Shown piece after piece: positions 13,241-25,934 of a DNA stretch of 64,000 nucleotides; the first letter of the stretch is position 1; every line of letters begins with the position of its first letter. A program made the position numbers and the translations under genes. The notes beneath the pieces were generated by a model. That model was not told the origin of the DNA, did no database searches, and saw nothing but the letters and a program-made list of their open reading frames with translations. Source of the DNA: Monarcha castaneiventris obscurior (Eukaryota > Chordata > Aves > Passeriformes > Monarchidae); NCBI GenBank assembly GCA_026261815.1, contig JAMPIT010000379.1, forward strand, positions 6,956,001-7,020,000. Reading direction: 5' to 3'.

Positions 13241-15472
13241 TAGGATTTGATTCACCCTAGCAGGTTTGTATCATCACCTAAGGTTTCTCCGTGCTTCCTC
13301 TCAAGGTCTGCAGATCTAGGCCTTCCCCAATAGTATAAAATTGTTTCAAAGACTTACCAGAAATAATGGGAACTAAAATTCAAAGCCTCAAACACTGCTG
13401 TGGGCAGCAGTAAACCTTCATCAAATGCACATTAATAGAAAAGCTTCTGTGAAGTATGATAGCATATATGCCATAACCAGGTGTAAAATGGATAAAAGCA
13501 AAATGCTATGAGCATGTGTTTGAGTGCTTAAAAGCATTCATTTTTCGAAATCATCATGGCAGAATTACACTTGCCTTCGAATATATGATTGAATGTAATC
13601 TATTGTGTGAGAATTGTTTGTTAAAATGCTTATTAAGTGTTGCATACAGAGATACGTACACAACAATTCCATTGACAAGAGCTGCACTCGTACATGCAAT
13701 TCTCCTTTGAGGTCTTAACCTAGCTCTTGTTTAAATAACCACAACATTTTACTGTCTGAAAACTAACATAGGAGACACGCAGAACACACTTTAAGAAGTT
13801 GGAAATTTCAGAACCTGAGGGCTAGAAGGTTACCTAGATAAGACATGAAAGCTTCCTTCATGCCTGTGAGGTGTTTACTCAAATTTGGGTTTAAGAATAT
13901 GACTCCCAGGAGCTTTAGCCATATCCTCAGCATTTACTGGTCAGAGTAGCTGTGCAAGCACGTTTATCTCAGTAAAAGCAGTGCTTCTGTAATAAACTGA
14001 AACTGCTGATGCTTAAAACAGTGATAACCAAGAAGCTTGTCTGTGTAACTCAGCATCTGCAATAAATTTCAGCCAGTTCTATAGAGGTGACAGAGATGTT
14101 ATCAATCAGGATAATGTTGCATTAACTGCGCAGCCCAGGAAGAAAGAAACTACGTAATAGTCCACTGCTTAGACAGCTTCTGGAGTAGCTTTGGGAGACA
14201 CAGAAGAGCTAGTCAGAAACTACATAGAATCACTCAGACAGCTGGTCAAGAGAAATTAACCCAGTAACAGGAAAATTGCATTAAATGAGCCAGTATCACC
14301 TTCCTGCCTATCAGACCATTTGACCTTCTCTAAAGATTTTGATGCATTAAATTTATTGAATGGAAATAATCCAGAAGACAAACCAGAAAAACCTTATACT
14401 TTATTTGCTGAAAATATGGTTGGAACGGGGACAGCTGAATCACCGTGACCTTTAGTGAGGTCAGTTTTTCCCCCTAGGTAACTGTAACTAAATTACATGG
14501 AAAAGAATATCAAAAATCCCTGGAAAAAGATAAAGGGACCACCTGGCAATCTCAGGACATTGGAGAAGTATTATTGATTAAAAAACCAAAACAAAGCAAA
14601 ATCCCCAAAAATGAAACAAAATAAATTAAATGTTCATACTGAGAGTGAAACTGTAATGAGGGTCAATCTTTTGGATGGTACAGGGATATGACATAGCATG
14701 TCACAACGTCTATATCTCATTCAGCTAGAAAGTCTGGCTATGTTTTTCCTTACAAGTGCGGCTTTTCATGTTTGAAATGCAGATTTGGTGCTCAGAGCCA
14801 CAGAAACATTGTTTGACCCTCTGTGTAAACTAGCAAGACAAACTAAGAAATGTTCAGTGAGCCTGGGGTTAAAGGAAGTTTAAAATGGTGATCAAACTGT
14901 AGCACTTTTATGTTGTATATCCTGTTTATTAATGCTGCTAATGTTTTCTGTGATCCTGCTAACACTGAACAGAAAGATTAAGGATAAAGCTTTGCCTGCA
15001 GATGTTCAAAACTTGGCCCTTGCCTTTCCCTGAGAAGTAGAAATGCTCAGCTTCAACTCTTATTGTACGATTTCCCCCTGAGTCAGCTGACAGACCCATT
15101 TCCTTTAGCAACTTTCCTCCATTGGTCTTATCCCCATTTCTAAGATCTCATATTTTCTGCTTTAAAAATACAGTTTTGCCTGCAAATGGCTGTGACTCAC
15201 AGCTTTATTACAGGACTGAACAAAAAAGAAAAATAAAGAAAGAAAACCCTGCAGATCAAACGTGTTTGTACTAAGTCTTATCAGCTTTGCCCTCAGGGCC
15301 ACTTCACACATTTACTGTGTGTCTGCAACAGAGCGAACTGCTCTTGGCAATGACCTTTTTTAATCTCTGGCATACCTGAAATGTGCAGCAGAGCATAGAA
15401 TTTCTCACCAGAAATCTTTTTTTCCTAATCACAAATGGTTCCCTTCACTGCTTTAATGCTTGTTAGCTCTCT
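13241..15472. other. AT-rich non-coding DNA, no gene seen
   Basis: No open frame longer than 64 codons is present. I saw no identifiable repeat, promoter or RNA gene. Confidence 0.55.
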
Positions 15473-15515
15473 CATACACACTCTCTCTCACACACACACC
15501 CACACACAAACACAG
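15473..15515. repeat. CT/CA-rich simple-sequence patch
   Basis: An imperfect mixture of CT and CA dinucleotide runs (for example ctctctctcacacacacac) with interruptions, typical of a degenerate microsatellite. Confidence 0.7.
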
Positions 15516-18500
15516 AGTCATTAATAAGTATAAACAAGCTTCTACAAACTTGAAAGCTATTTTCTGACTGTAATTCTGACTGAATTTACAAGCAAATACT
15601 GGAAATCCTTTTCCCCTAGCAAGCTCTCAGCACTTTTGGCACCTCTGTGTCTCTGCTAAGTTAAGACTCTTTCAGGAGGGTTCTTCAAGATGATGTCCTT
15701 TGATCTCCCTGTTCTGGAGAGATGCACACCTCTACCGTGACAGTGGCACTGAGTGTTCTACTTGTGCTCTATGGCAGTGCCTCAAATATTGAACAAATAT
15801 ACACACTCAAGAAACAAACAGAACCTAACTCTCTGGCTAACTGCAAATTTGTTTGTAACAGAAAGATTTTAAAACAATATATTATGACTAAAATGTCCAT
15901 GGATTATGGGCTTCTGCTTGGAAAATGTCTAGCGTGCTACTGGATTACCATTACAGTCTAAACAAGACACCACAGAAATGCTGAGATGAATCTCAAAATC
16001 TTACAACCAAAAGCTTCTCCAGTTTCATCTGAGAAAGATCGTCAGAGGAGTAATTAATTGTGCTACTTTTTTATCTAGAGTTCTGCGTGAACTAATTTAT
16101 TCTCTTCAAGTTTGCAGGGTGAGATCAAGGGCCAATGAAACTGATGAGTGTAACACTGATATTTATAAGACATGTAATTTTAGTAGTACTTGAAGTATTC
16201 CATTACTTATTATATGGAGTCTCTCACTCTTGCACTTTATACATGGAAAATAACACTAAATATTCAGTTTAGAACAAGAGTAGCAAAATATTTCAGGTCT
16301 TTTAATAGAGCACTGATGTTTGGATGCATCCCTGTGATCTAGCTGGAAAACCAAGTGGAAGACCTGATCTTTGACCTCACCCTCCCTGCATCCATGGAGG
16401 CAGGCTGGGGCACCCTGCCTGAGGATATCTGACTGTACCTGTGTACACCCCGCAGTGCACTGTGCAATGTTCATCCCCCCACAGCCTCATGCCCTGCCAG
16501 GTCCTCTGGTGCCCCTCCATGCAGACATCCCTTCAAAACATGGTGCTCCTTTCTTTTATTTTCCTCACACCTGTTTGTGTACAGTCCCCTAACCACTGTA
16601 GCCAATAGTCTGAATTTCCATATCTTGGCGTTGATAAGGGAAGGATGAGACAAAGATGTTAGCTTGTCACCTATTTAAGAAAAATGGAGCTACTCTGACT
16701 ATATTTACCCCAAATAAATTAGCATTTCTTCAAATCTGACAAGTGGGAATTAAGAATTGTATCCTTTTCACACACCTGGCCAGGGTTTTAATTTTCCACT
16801 ACTGAATTAGCAAGTATTTAGCAGACACAGTCTTGAATTTCAAACCCCCCCTTTGACAGCAGTTTGGTCTGTGTTTGCAGTATTTGTTTATGGAAGCTTT
16901 AGCTCCATAATGGCTTTTTGTTTCTCATCTTCCAAGTTGCAAAGGCATAAACAGGAATGACATCTGGTATGAAATCCAGCTGTTAAATTTACAGAATCTA
17001 GAAATCAGTAAAATAGTCATACACCAAAGGGGACAGAGATAACAAAACCACGCAGATGATATCGCCATTTTACCTGAGCCCAGCTGATCCCTCACACCAC
17101 CAACCTGCTGGCTGGCAGCTCAGTTCCAGCTTTGAGGGAGCCAGCTGACTCTCCAGGTTAGGAAAACCAGGACAGCTCATATTCAAGTTTTGTCTCCACT
17201 GACAGTATGGTTGTAGCTGATTCTGGGCACTCAGCTCTATGACCTTGAGTCTGAAAACAAGCACTTACCACAGAAGGTACAGATGTAGGCCAGATACGTA
17301 GTAGGAGGCAAGAGATCCCTTTGCCATGATCTCCTTTCTCATGTGAATGTGTGCACGAGTTGGGTTGTGCCCATCTCTAATACATCATTGATAAGCAGCT
17401 GTTATTTCTTCCTGCACGAGAATGTCAGACAGTGCCAGGACTGTCAGTGCTTGCCAGGGCAGATTTGCCAACAGATCAGAGGCAAATTTTACATCTGCTT
17501 TTTATCAGTGCCCATGAAACTGCCAGGTCTGTGGGATAGGAAGGCAGATCACATACACGCTTTCAGCAGCACTGTGATTGCATCTACAACCTAATAATAT
17601 AGAAAATTGATAAGAAAAAGGAGCAGACTGTTGCAACGAGTGATCGACATTTTTGATGAATTTGGATTGTAACACAGGCTTCAAATACATAAATACACTA
17701 CTTAAGTGTTCTACAACATCAAATGGAATATTAAAGCTGAAATTTAGGAACAGATACAAACTGCTTTAAATAAAACACACAAACCCCTACTCACATACTC
17801 TGATTTTTTATCTTGCTAGGCAAATACAATTTATTTAAATTATCTCTAGAAATTATGTATTGATCTTACAAAAACCCCTACAGATTACTTGGAGGCTGAT
17901 TGTAATATTACAATCTGTGCTCATCAGAGCTCAGACAATCACAATAACCAGTTTCTATTATGGAAAATAGAAAAGCTACAAGTGAAAGTTTTTAAATTAT
18001 TCTTTATGCATGGAGTGCTTGTGTTTGAAGAAAGACAGAAAATAAATATTTTAAAAGATGGAAATAATACAACATAGATTGAAGACAGACTAAAAATGGA
18101 TAAAACAGGGCATGTTGTTCTTTCAAGGAAGAAGAAACACTGTAAATAACATTAACAATTTCTAAAATGGACTGGAAATTAGGCCTTTGTTCAGCACAGT
18201 GTTCTGGGGCCTTGGTACCTGCAGAGGACTGGAAGAACCATGGCTTGAGAGAGCAGTCTTAGCCTCTAATCTAATAAATCTTGGAAACTTGGTGTGGCTG
18301 GGCTAGAGAAAAAGCACCAAGAGCGGAAAATGAAATCCTAGTTCCTCAGATCCTTTTAACAGAAGGGACCTGAGATACAACAGTACGTGGTCTCACTGTG
18401 GCCAGGTGCTGGGTACAGACTCACTCTGGCCAGCTCCCTGACTCTGGTGAGCCATGCCATGGACTGGAGCCATGCCAGTGGACAGGAGAGCAATAGCAGA

Positions 18501-18592
18501 AACTGCTGGAGGGATACACCTCCCCATCTCTAGGGGCTCCTCTCACTGGTGTCTGGCACTGCCAGCTGGATGTGGAAGTCCTTGGCTGATGG
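15516..18592. other. Non-coding DNA, no gene seen
   Basis: Part of this stretch (about 16320-16600) is more GC-rich than its surroundings and holds overlapping frames of about 72 codons on both strands, but these look like chance. None has a recognisable domain, and there is no CpG cluster. Confidence 0.5.
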
Positions 18593-18624
18593 TGCATGTG
18601 TGTGTGCACACGTGTATGTGTGTG
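18593..18624. repeat. TG/CA alternating run, possible Z-DNA-forming sequence
   Basis: All 32 bases alternate strictly pyrimidine-purine, mostly TG with CA, CG and TA steps. Long alternating runs of this kind are known to favour left-handed Z-DNA under negative supercoiling. There is no sign that it belongs to a promoter here. Confidence 0.75.
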
Positions 18625-21600
18625 TTTTCCTGACACAGACAATCCCTTGCTTGGATCTTTTTGAAAGTTGAGCTTTGTGCTGCCAGCTTATTCCATGATC
18701 CTTTCCTACCATCCCTGGTACTAACCAGACTAATGTCCTGACATTTAATACTCTACTTGCTACCTCCAGAAACAATAAAACAATTTATCAGTATCCCCAT
18801 GGATTCTGGAATCTCCAGGCCAGGATCTAATCTCTGGTATCTAAGTAGGCAGACATTGCAGTCTATACATTCCAGCAAAATTACAGGGAAAAAATAGGTA
18901 GGTCTGGTGGCTATGTGTTTTGGACTAACAGTTTAAAATTGAATCCTATGTGCAAAGATATAGAAAATACACAAAAATATCAGCCACCGCTTTAAATAAT
19001 TGATGTTTTGACTAAGAATTGATAGTATTTCTGCAGAGGTAAAGAGGCACTAAAAAGTAACACTGTTTTGGCACACCATAGCACTATTTGCGAGTTTCCA
19101 TTGTGCCATTAAGAATTATAATTTGCTATTAGTCTGTTCTGCTGAATAGCTACAAACTCATAAAACTGTGTAAAACATTAAACAACTGTAAATTCCACTT
19201 ATCATTTCCACAGAAAATGCCTAGATGACTTTCCTTTCTTCTGTTGTGTCAACTGCATGTCTCAGCTTGGAGTCATTTGCAAACTTGCTGAGGAATTTTC
19301 ACATTTAAAAATATTTGAAAATTTACTGAGGACTCAGTGGCAAACATATAGAAAATCAGTTCAGGAGCAAACTCCTTTCAAAGAGAAGTATTTAATTCTA
19401 CAGTACTATCCTCAGCTTTGTTTAACACTAATATTAGCAAGGTGGAGTCCCCCCCACTTCCATCCCCTGCCTCCCCCACTGGCCCACCTGCAGGGCTGCT
19501 TTAGCTACTCACTTTATCAGGGAAATCAGAGGAATCTGAGCATGACCCCTCTCCCTTGGTGCTGCTGTGGCTTTGATGCTGAGTCTGCCAGGTCTAGGAA
19601 GTAGAAGATGTGATTTCATAGTTCCTTAGCAATCCTGCTGTCTCCTGGATGATGTTAGACCCTTTCATATCTGGTTTCATTTCAGAGTTTCTTATCCTGG
19701 GAAGTGAAGACCCTCCCCTCCTGGGATATACTTCCATCTCATCCCTGGTCACTTCTGCTCTCCATTTCAGGGCAACAGTAAACAGAAAGATTGGTGCTGA
19801 TTCTCTGTGAGTATAAGCTTATGCTTGTTTTTCTGTAGTAATTTTGATATAATTTGAACACATGGAAATTAGAATAGGTCCACAGGCAGATATTTACTGT
19901 CATAAATTACAGTTCCATATTTGGGTTCATTTGCCATCTGTAACAGAAATATTACAAAGCAAACATGATAGTAAAGGAAAGGAGATATAAAAATATAAAT
20001 TTTCTGTCTCTTATACCAGATTCTCTACATTTCTTTCCACCACTGCCTATCTCATTCTACATACACACAGAGAATCTGGAAAACTGGAAAAAGTCTATTT
20101 CAACATGTTGATGAAGCTAATATGTTGGTGTGCTTTTTCTCTAAAACAAATCCTATTATTCTGTTAGAATGTAGAAATTTTCACATTTATGAAATTAAGC
20201 ATTTTTCTATTGGGTTGGCTCCATCAGAAGAGAGATGGAATACAGAGAAATAAGGAAACTGAAAAACAGTTTTAATAATTTAAAGGGAAAAAAATAAAGC
20301 AAGCCTGAAAGACATCAAGAATGTTGTCACATAAGCGAATATTATTAATTATGCAAAAGGTTAATTAGGTATTTTGGTGTTACATCTGAACTGTAGCAAC
20401 AAGTTAAAAATAAAAATAAGTAAGAGAAAAAAAGAAATGCAGCCATATGGGAATATTAAGCAATATACTTAAGTGGCCTTCTGTAGGACTGTTCCAACTG
20501 TAAGACTTCATGATGATCCCCATGAAGGAATTTTACTTGTGCTTTTTTTTGTACAAGTGTGCAAAAAGAGAGAGAAACAGAACTTGTGCTGACTCCTCAT
20601 TCTTTATCAACAAAATTTATCACAATGTAGTTTAATTTCCTGTGTATCTGAGCCTTGATGGAGGAAGCTATCCCTGTTCAGAACACTACTTAAATATATG
20701 CCCATCCTCCCGCTGATTTCAATCCACCCTGACTAGCAGCTAATATTTATCTCAAGATACAGATCTTTATCTTATGAGACAAATGGAAGTATAGGATTGA
20801 ATTTTTCCTGAATCAGAGGTAGAACTACAGGAACATAATTTAGGTTAGTAATCCAGAGTTCATCCAGCTGAATTTCCTGCTCAAAACAGGTCTCATTAAC
20901 TCAAGGCCATCCCACATTTACAGTATAAAGCAAGTAAGCAAGCAAACCTCCTAATATTTGGTTAGAATTTCCCATAATCTAACTTGTGTCAGTTATCCTA
21001 TTCCCATGCACTTCTAAGAAGACTCTGCCTTTATCTTCTACTCTTATCAAAAAAATATTTCATAAAGCGATATGTTTCAAATTTGTCCTTATATTAGTCA
21101 AATATTCCCAGATCAGAAAGCAGGCAATCTAAAACTAGAAGGAATTTAAAACTTCGTTTTGCTTTGAGCAGGTAGTTACATGTGATAGAAGGAAATATGT
21201 AAGATGGTAGTTCCTTAAAGTCCTTGTCTCTAGCAGGTGACATGGTGGTTCAAAATATGTTCTTATCCAAAGACCTAAAACATGCTGGAGCTTGCAATAC
21301 CTGTTCTGATAAAAAATTCTTTCTCTTGTTTTACCATTAATATAATTACTGCTTTCCCTTAACCATTCTGTAACTAATGAAAGTCTTAATGATTTCACAA
21401 TAACTAATATAGCATGAATTTCAAAGCAGCCCACACAACAATGGGAAATTTAACACTAAACTTTAAAAGAATTTTTGCTTTTGTGGGTAATATGGAAAAA
21501 ATTCTGCTTGCACTGTGCACACCTCCGGGATCAGAAATGCTGTTTCTTTGCAGGTCAGGTTTGCCAGCTTGCAACAGGAATGTCTGGAAGGAAAAAAGGG

Positions 21601-24600
21601 TTGCAGCATAATAAAAATTAAGCTCATGTTTATTCCAGGACGATGCTGGAGGCAGTTTTGCCTGGCTTAGATAATATTAAAAATCCTGTGGTTCCTGGCT
21701 ATTAAACTGGTTCTTAAATGTGACCTGTCAAGCTGTACTCTCCACTGCCACTTTCTCAGAAGGTGCCACACTGCTCATGTTCATGATTCTCCTTCTCCAT
21801 CCAGGGTTTTTGTTTTGCATCTGGAACTCAAAGTCACTGTAGAAAGCAGTCCAGCATGTGGTACACAGAGCTGATGGCTGAAATGTTATTTGTACCCTCT
21901 AGATATAATTTTTTCAGAGCAGTACCATAATTTGAAAGAAAAGGTTAATTACTAATTACAAATTATTTAGTGTGTACTTGTACATGGCAATAACTGTCAA
22001 CACAAGCTATAAAGGTCTATGACTGGTTCAAATACCAACAAAATAGTGTTTTACTATAAATATTACCTGCAACTTCTGCATCTAAAAAAGGCAATGCAAG
22101 CACAGTCACCTATCCCTACAGATGAGTGTGATCCCTGCTCTAGAATGATGTACTGAAAATCCAAACCCTTTCTGTAGGAGAATCTGATATGTGCCTTTTC
22201 ATTTTGGATCTCTATTCTATTTGAACAAAGTTTATAAGATAGCAGTCTGTTGCTAGCTTTATTCCTCCTTCATAAAAGATTCATTGTAAGCTTCAAAGAA
22301 TTCGCAATCATCCTGCACATTGTAGGCATTTTTTTGTCTCTTTCTTCTACACTTGTATATACCAGCTCCTTTTCAAAATGTGTATCATTATGCTTAGCTT
22401 TCAAAGCTGTAAGGTCTATTAATTGATTTCAGTTTTTCCCTCTACTTAAATATAAAAATACTAATAATTTTTTCCTTTATTGCAGCCTTAGAGGCTTCCT
22501 AGACCATTTGACTATTTACTTTTCCCACCATAGTATATAATAAAATATCAAATGGTGTCATTCTTTAGGATCTTCGTTATGTCAGAAGCTTTCCAGCAGG
22601 TCTGATATTAAATCCCTGCCTTCTGTTTTGCTTTGTTTGTTTTGCAGTAGTAGGTCAACACTTCAGAGTCACTTTAATCAGTACATGATCTAACTGTGTA
22701 ATTAACCCACTAGCTATATATCCTCCACAGATCAATGCTATGGAAATATATTCCTAGATAGATGATCCTGGAAGATAACGATTGCACCTCATAGAATGCA
22801 TTATGTAAAGCAAGAGTATAGCATCTGAAAAAGCCAGTGTTTTGTGCTGTTGTCTAGTCTATTGTGCCTCTGAAAAGAGTCCCTGGAGAATCATTTGAAC
22901 TGTTCATTCAAGATGACAGTCTGTATTGGAGGTGGGATGCTCCTGTAAAGAGAACTACAGAGCAGCATATTGATCAGCTGAAGGTGCATCTGTTACCTGG
23001 TACTGCAGCATCCATAGTGGGCCTGCTAATTAAAACAACTCACCCATCCTTGCTTTTCTGTCTGAAATGAAGTCAAGATGGAAATTAGTTTAACAAGTCC
23101 ACTTAGTTTTAAATGAGAAAAGTATAATGGCTTGTTTTACATATCCCTCAGTAGGCTACCACCGTTCCTGTGGACTTGATTACTTCCTAGAATGGGTAGA
23201 GGCAGTGAGAGGCTAGAAGAGAGGGCAGATGTAAAAAACCTTATCCATGTTTCTTCCATGCATTCTTCCCCCAGAGACACTGAGGGTCAGTCGGTGTGGA
23301 CTCTGCAGGAGGGAGCAGTTCGGAGCAGACTAGAATTATTTCACTTTCAGAGGGGCAGAGGCCACTGAAATGGAGCCATGTGTCACTAGCAGTAATCTGA
23401 ACACTGTGAGAAGAAAACAATGAGATTCTGCAGTCTACTGCATGGCCCAACTAGATAAAAAGAACAACAGTGGAATTCCTCGGACACGAGAAAGGAAGAA
23501 ATTCTGTAGACACAATTTAGACATCCACAATGTAGACTAGGGGATCCCCTGAATAGTCACGACAAAGATAACTTCAAACCAGAAGTTCATGGCATGCTAT
23601 TGCAGATGACATGGGGAGATGAACTTGGCCTTAGGTTTGGCAGTTTTCCCCAATGAACTATAGATGTTCGGATCACCAGCTCTGATAAGGATGACTACAC
23701 TGCAGACAACTAAAGTCAGAAAAGACAAATTCCTGTTAGACTGAATGAAAACCAGGTTATGATAGAGTTCAACAGGATTTTCATGGCAACCACAATATTC
23801 ATAGTTTCTATAGAGCGTAATAGAAAATTTGCCTGTGAGAAAACAAGATTTGGATTTCTTTTAGTCAACTACTCTGTGTAGATGGCACCTTAAAATGATC
23901 CTGAAGAACTTGTCAAATGGCGCTTCATTACAATCTAGTAGGTAAATCCTAAGTCAAAGAAAACCAAACACCTTATGAGAATTTACAGTATGAGTTGGCA
24001 CTAAAACAGGCTGCAAGAAAGGAAAAAACAAATTGAATTTTCATATGTACAGAATTTCTCACATTTCTCATAAGTACAGAGGATGAAACAGGGGAAAAAA
24101 AATTCAGTATGAGAGTAGTTTCTTCTGACACTACTTGAATAAAATAGAAATTGGAAAAGAAGCTGGCATTGTAGGCTTTATATTTTTAATGAAACAAGAA
24201 CTTAAAAAATCAAAGTATGCCTGTAACAATGTCAACTGATAAAGGGAAATTAACTAGCAAAGCAGAATACTCTAACAGCAAAACAAACTTGCTCATGAAT
24301 TTGCAAAAAAAGGTGAAATACGAAAATGAACATGAAGTTGTATTAGAGAAATAAAAGGCAGTAGAACACAAAAGGTAAAAAATATAAAAGGAAGAAATCT
24401 GCCTCTTTAAGATATGCCTCAGTTCAGTGATTGTCCTGGATGCTCAGCAGATACTTAGCATTTAATTCATGCATAAGACAGGGTGGAGATCTATCTACCA
24501 AGAATTATCTTAGTATTCTCTTCATAGCGTGTGCTTTGGTGATTCCAGGCTGAGAAAACAATTACATGTAAGTTGATTAGCATAATATATCAGCCTGAGG

Positions 24601-24723
24601 TTCTAATAGAGAAGGGTTAATACATGGGAGAAGAGAGCAATGAAGCTAATTATATTTTGTATTAGCCTAGACAGAAAATATCTGGAGAGGGGAAGTTAAT
24701 GGTAAAGATTTATAATCACTCTT
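18625..24723. other. AT-rich non-coding DNA, no gene seen
   Basis: The longest frames are 115 codons (19257-19604, plus) and 99 codons (21135-21434, minus); neither has a recognisable domain. The first begins in a segment (about 19245-19295, with gtcatttgcaaacttgctgagg broken across it) that faintly resembles a minus-strand CR1 internal region and then runs through a C-rich stretch, so it is probably not coding. No promoter or RNA gene was found. Confidence 0.55.
19245..19300 (-). mobile_element. Possible tiny CR1 internal remnant
   Basis: The words cttggagtcatttgcaaac and ttgctgagg resemble a minus-strand stretch of bird CR1 consensus. The match is short (about 40 bases) and fades on both sides. 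It could be chance. Confidence 0.22.
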
Positions 24724-25178
24724 TGTTGTTGGGTAAGACTAGTGGCAGTGAAGTCAGTAGCCTGGTTTTATTCTGAAGGGATTGAGATGGTTTTGCAGGA
24801 TTCAGAGTTGAGTTCAACACTGCACTATGCATTGGGTTTCCCTGGCCAGGTTTTCACAGTGGGGGATGCCAGAAGCTCCCCCCGTGTCCGACAGAGCCAA
24901 TGCCAGCTGGCTTCAAGATGGACTTGCCACTGGCCAAGGACAAGCCCCTCAGTGACAGTTGTAGTGCCTCTGGGATAAGAGATGTAAGGAGGGGAAAAAG
25001 CCTGCAAACCCACAGCGGGGGAGAGGAGTGAGAACATGTGAGACAAACAGCCCCACAGACACTAAGGTTAGTGAAGGAGAAGTGGGAGGAGGTCCTCCAG
25101 ACTCCAGAGCTGAGCTTCCCCTGCTGCCCATGGTGAAGAACATTGTGAGGCAGCTGTCCCCTAGCAACTCATGAAAGT

Positions 25179-25530
25179 CCATGGGGTAGCAGAGATCCAC
25201 TGGCAGTCCATGGAGGACCCCACGCTGGAGCAGGTGAATGCCTGAAGGAAGATGTGACCCCATGGGAAGCCTACACTAGAACAAAGTTCTGGCAGTACCT
25301 GTGGAACCACGGAGACAGCCCATGATGTGGCAGGTTTGATGGCAGGACTTGTGACCCCACAGGAGACCCACACTGGAGCAGTTTGCTCCTGAAAGACTGC
25401 ACCTCATGGAGAAGACACACCTTGGACTAGTTACTGAGGAACTACAGCAGATGGGAAGGACTCACACTGGATAAGTTCATGGAGAATTGTCTCCTATGGG
25501 AGGGATCCCATGCTGGAGCATGGGAAGAGT
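25179..25530 (+). repeat. Tandem ~48-bp units inside the LTR
   Basis: Variants of the core cacactggagcag recur at about 25179, 25221, 25272, 25321, 25369, 25417, 25463 and 25509. Spacings are 42, 51, 49, 48, 48, 46 and 46 bases. Between cores the words ccatggg, aggac and ctg also recur. The units are diverged from one another, so the array is old and probably belongs to the LTR consensus. Confidence 0.7.
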
Positions 25531-25743
25531 GTGAGGAGTCCTTCCCCCAGGAAAGAAGAAGCAGCAGAAATTACATGTGTGAGTAACTGACCACAGCCTC
25601 CATTCCCCATCCCCCTGTGGCCCCAGAAGAAAGGAGGTAGAGAAAATCGGAAGTGAAGTTAAGCCTGGGAAGAAGGTAGGGTTGGGGAGAATGTGTTTTA
25701 AGATTTGGTTTTATTTGTCATTACCCTATCTAATTTGATTTGC

Positions 25744-25749
25744 AATAAA
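25744..25749 (+). promoter_or_regulatory. LTR polyadenylation signal
   Basis: A canonical AATAAA sits about 185 bases before the end of the LTR and is followed by T-rich sequence. In a complete provirus this would end the transcript in the R region. Whether it still works is unknown. Confidence 0.6.
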
Positions 25750-25934
25750 TCAAATTAATTTCTATGTGTCGAGTCTGCTTTTTCCATGATGGTAATTGGT
25801 GAGTGATCTCTCTCTGCCCTTATCTCGACCCATGAGCCTTTCATTGTATTTTCTCTTCCCTGTCCAGCTGAGAAGGGGCGTGACAGAGCAGCTTTGGTGG
25901 GCACCTGGTGTTCAGCCAGGGTCAATCCACCACA

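Larger units (their letters stand above)
24724..25934 (+). mobile_element. Endogenous retroviral LTR (solo, avian ERV type)
   Basis: The right end finishes in ccaccaca, giving the expected CA terminus. A polyadenylation signal AATAAA lies at 25744-25749, followed by a T/GT-rich stretch as expected at the R-U5 junction, which sets the plus-strand orientation. The order of segments (catgcattgggtttccctgg near 24830, the repeated 'cac.ctggagcag' units, then gatctctctctgcccttatc near 25806) is one I recognise as a widespread bird ERV LTR. The left end is uncertain: the TG at 24724 is only a candidate, and recognisable similarity starts near 24810. No primer-binding site, gag, pol or env sequence follows 25934, and no second LTR is in the window, so I call it a solo LTR. 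No target-site duplication was obvious. Point changes and small indels show it is not recent. Subfamily (ERVL or ERVK-like) was not determined. Confidence 0.8.

Noticed and set aside
19257..19604. 115-codon plus-strand frame
   Set aside because: It crosses a possible old CR1 remnant and a C-rich patch and has no domain.
20482..20516. Short similarity to a CR1 3' end (gactgttccaactgtaagac)
   Set aside because: The match is about 30 bases, has no proper octamer tail and no upstream CR1 sequence.
24949..25373. Overlapping minus-strand frames of 104 and 70 codons
   Set aside because: They are antisense to the LTR repeat array and owe their length to its lack of stops in that frame.
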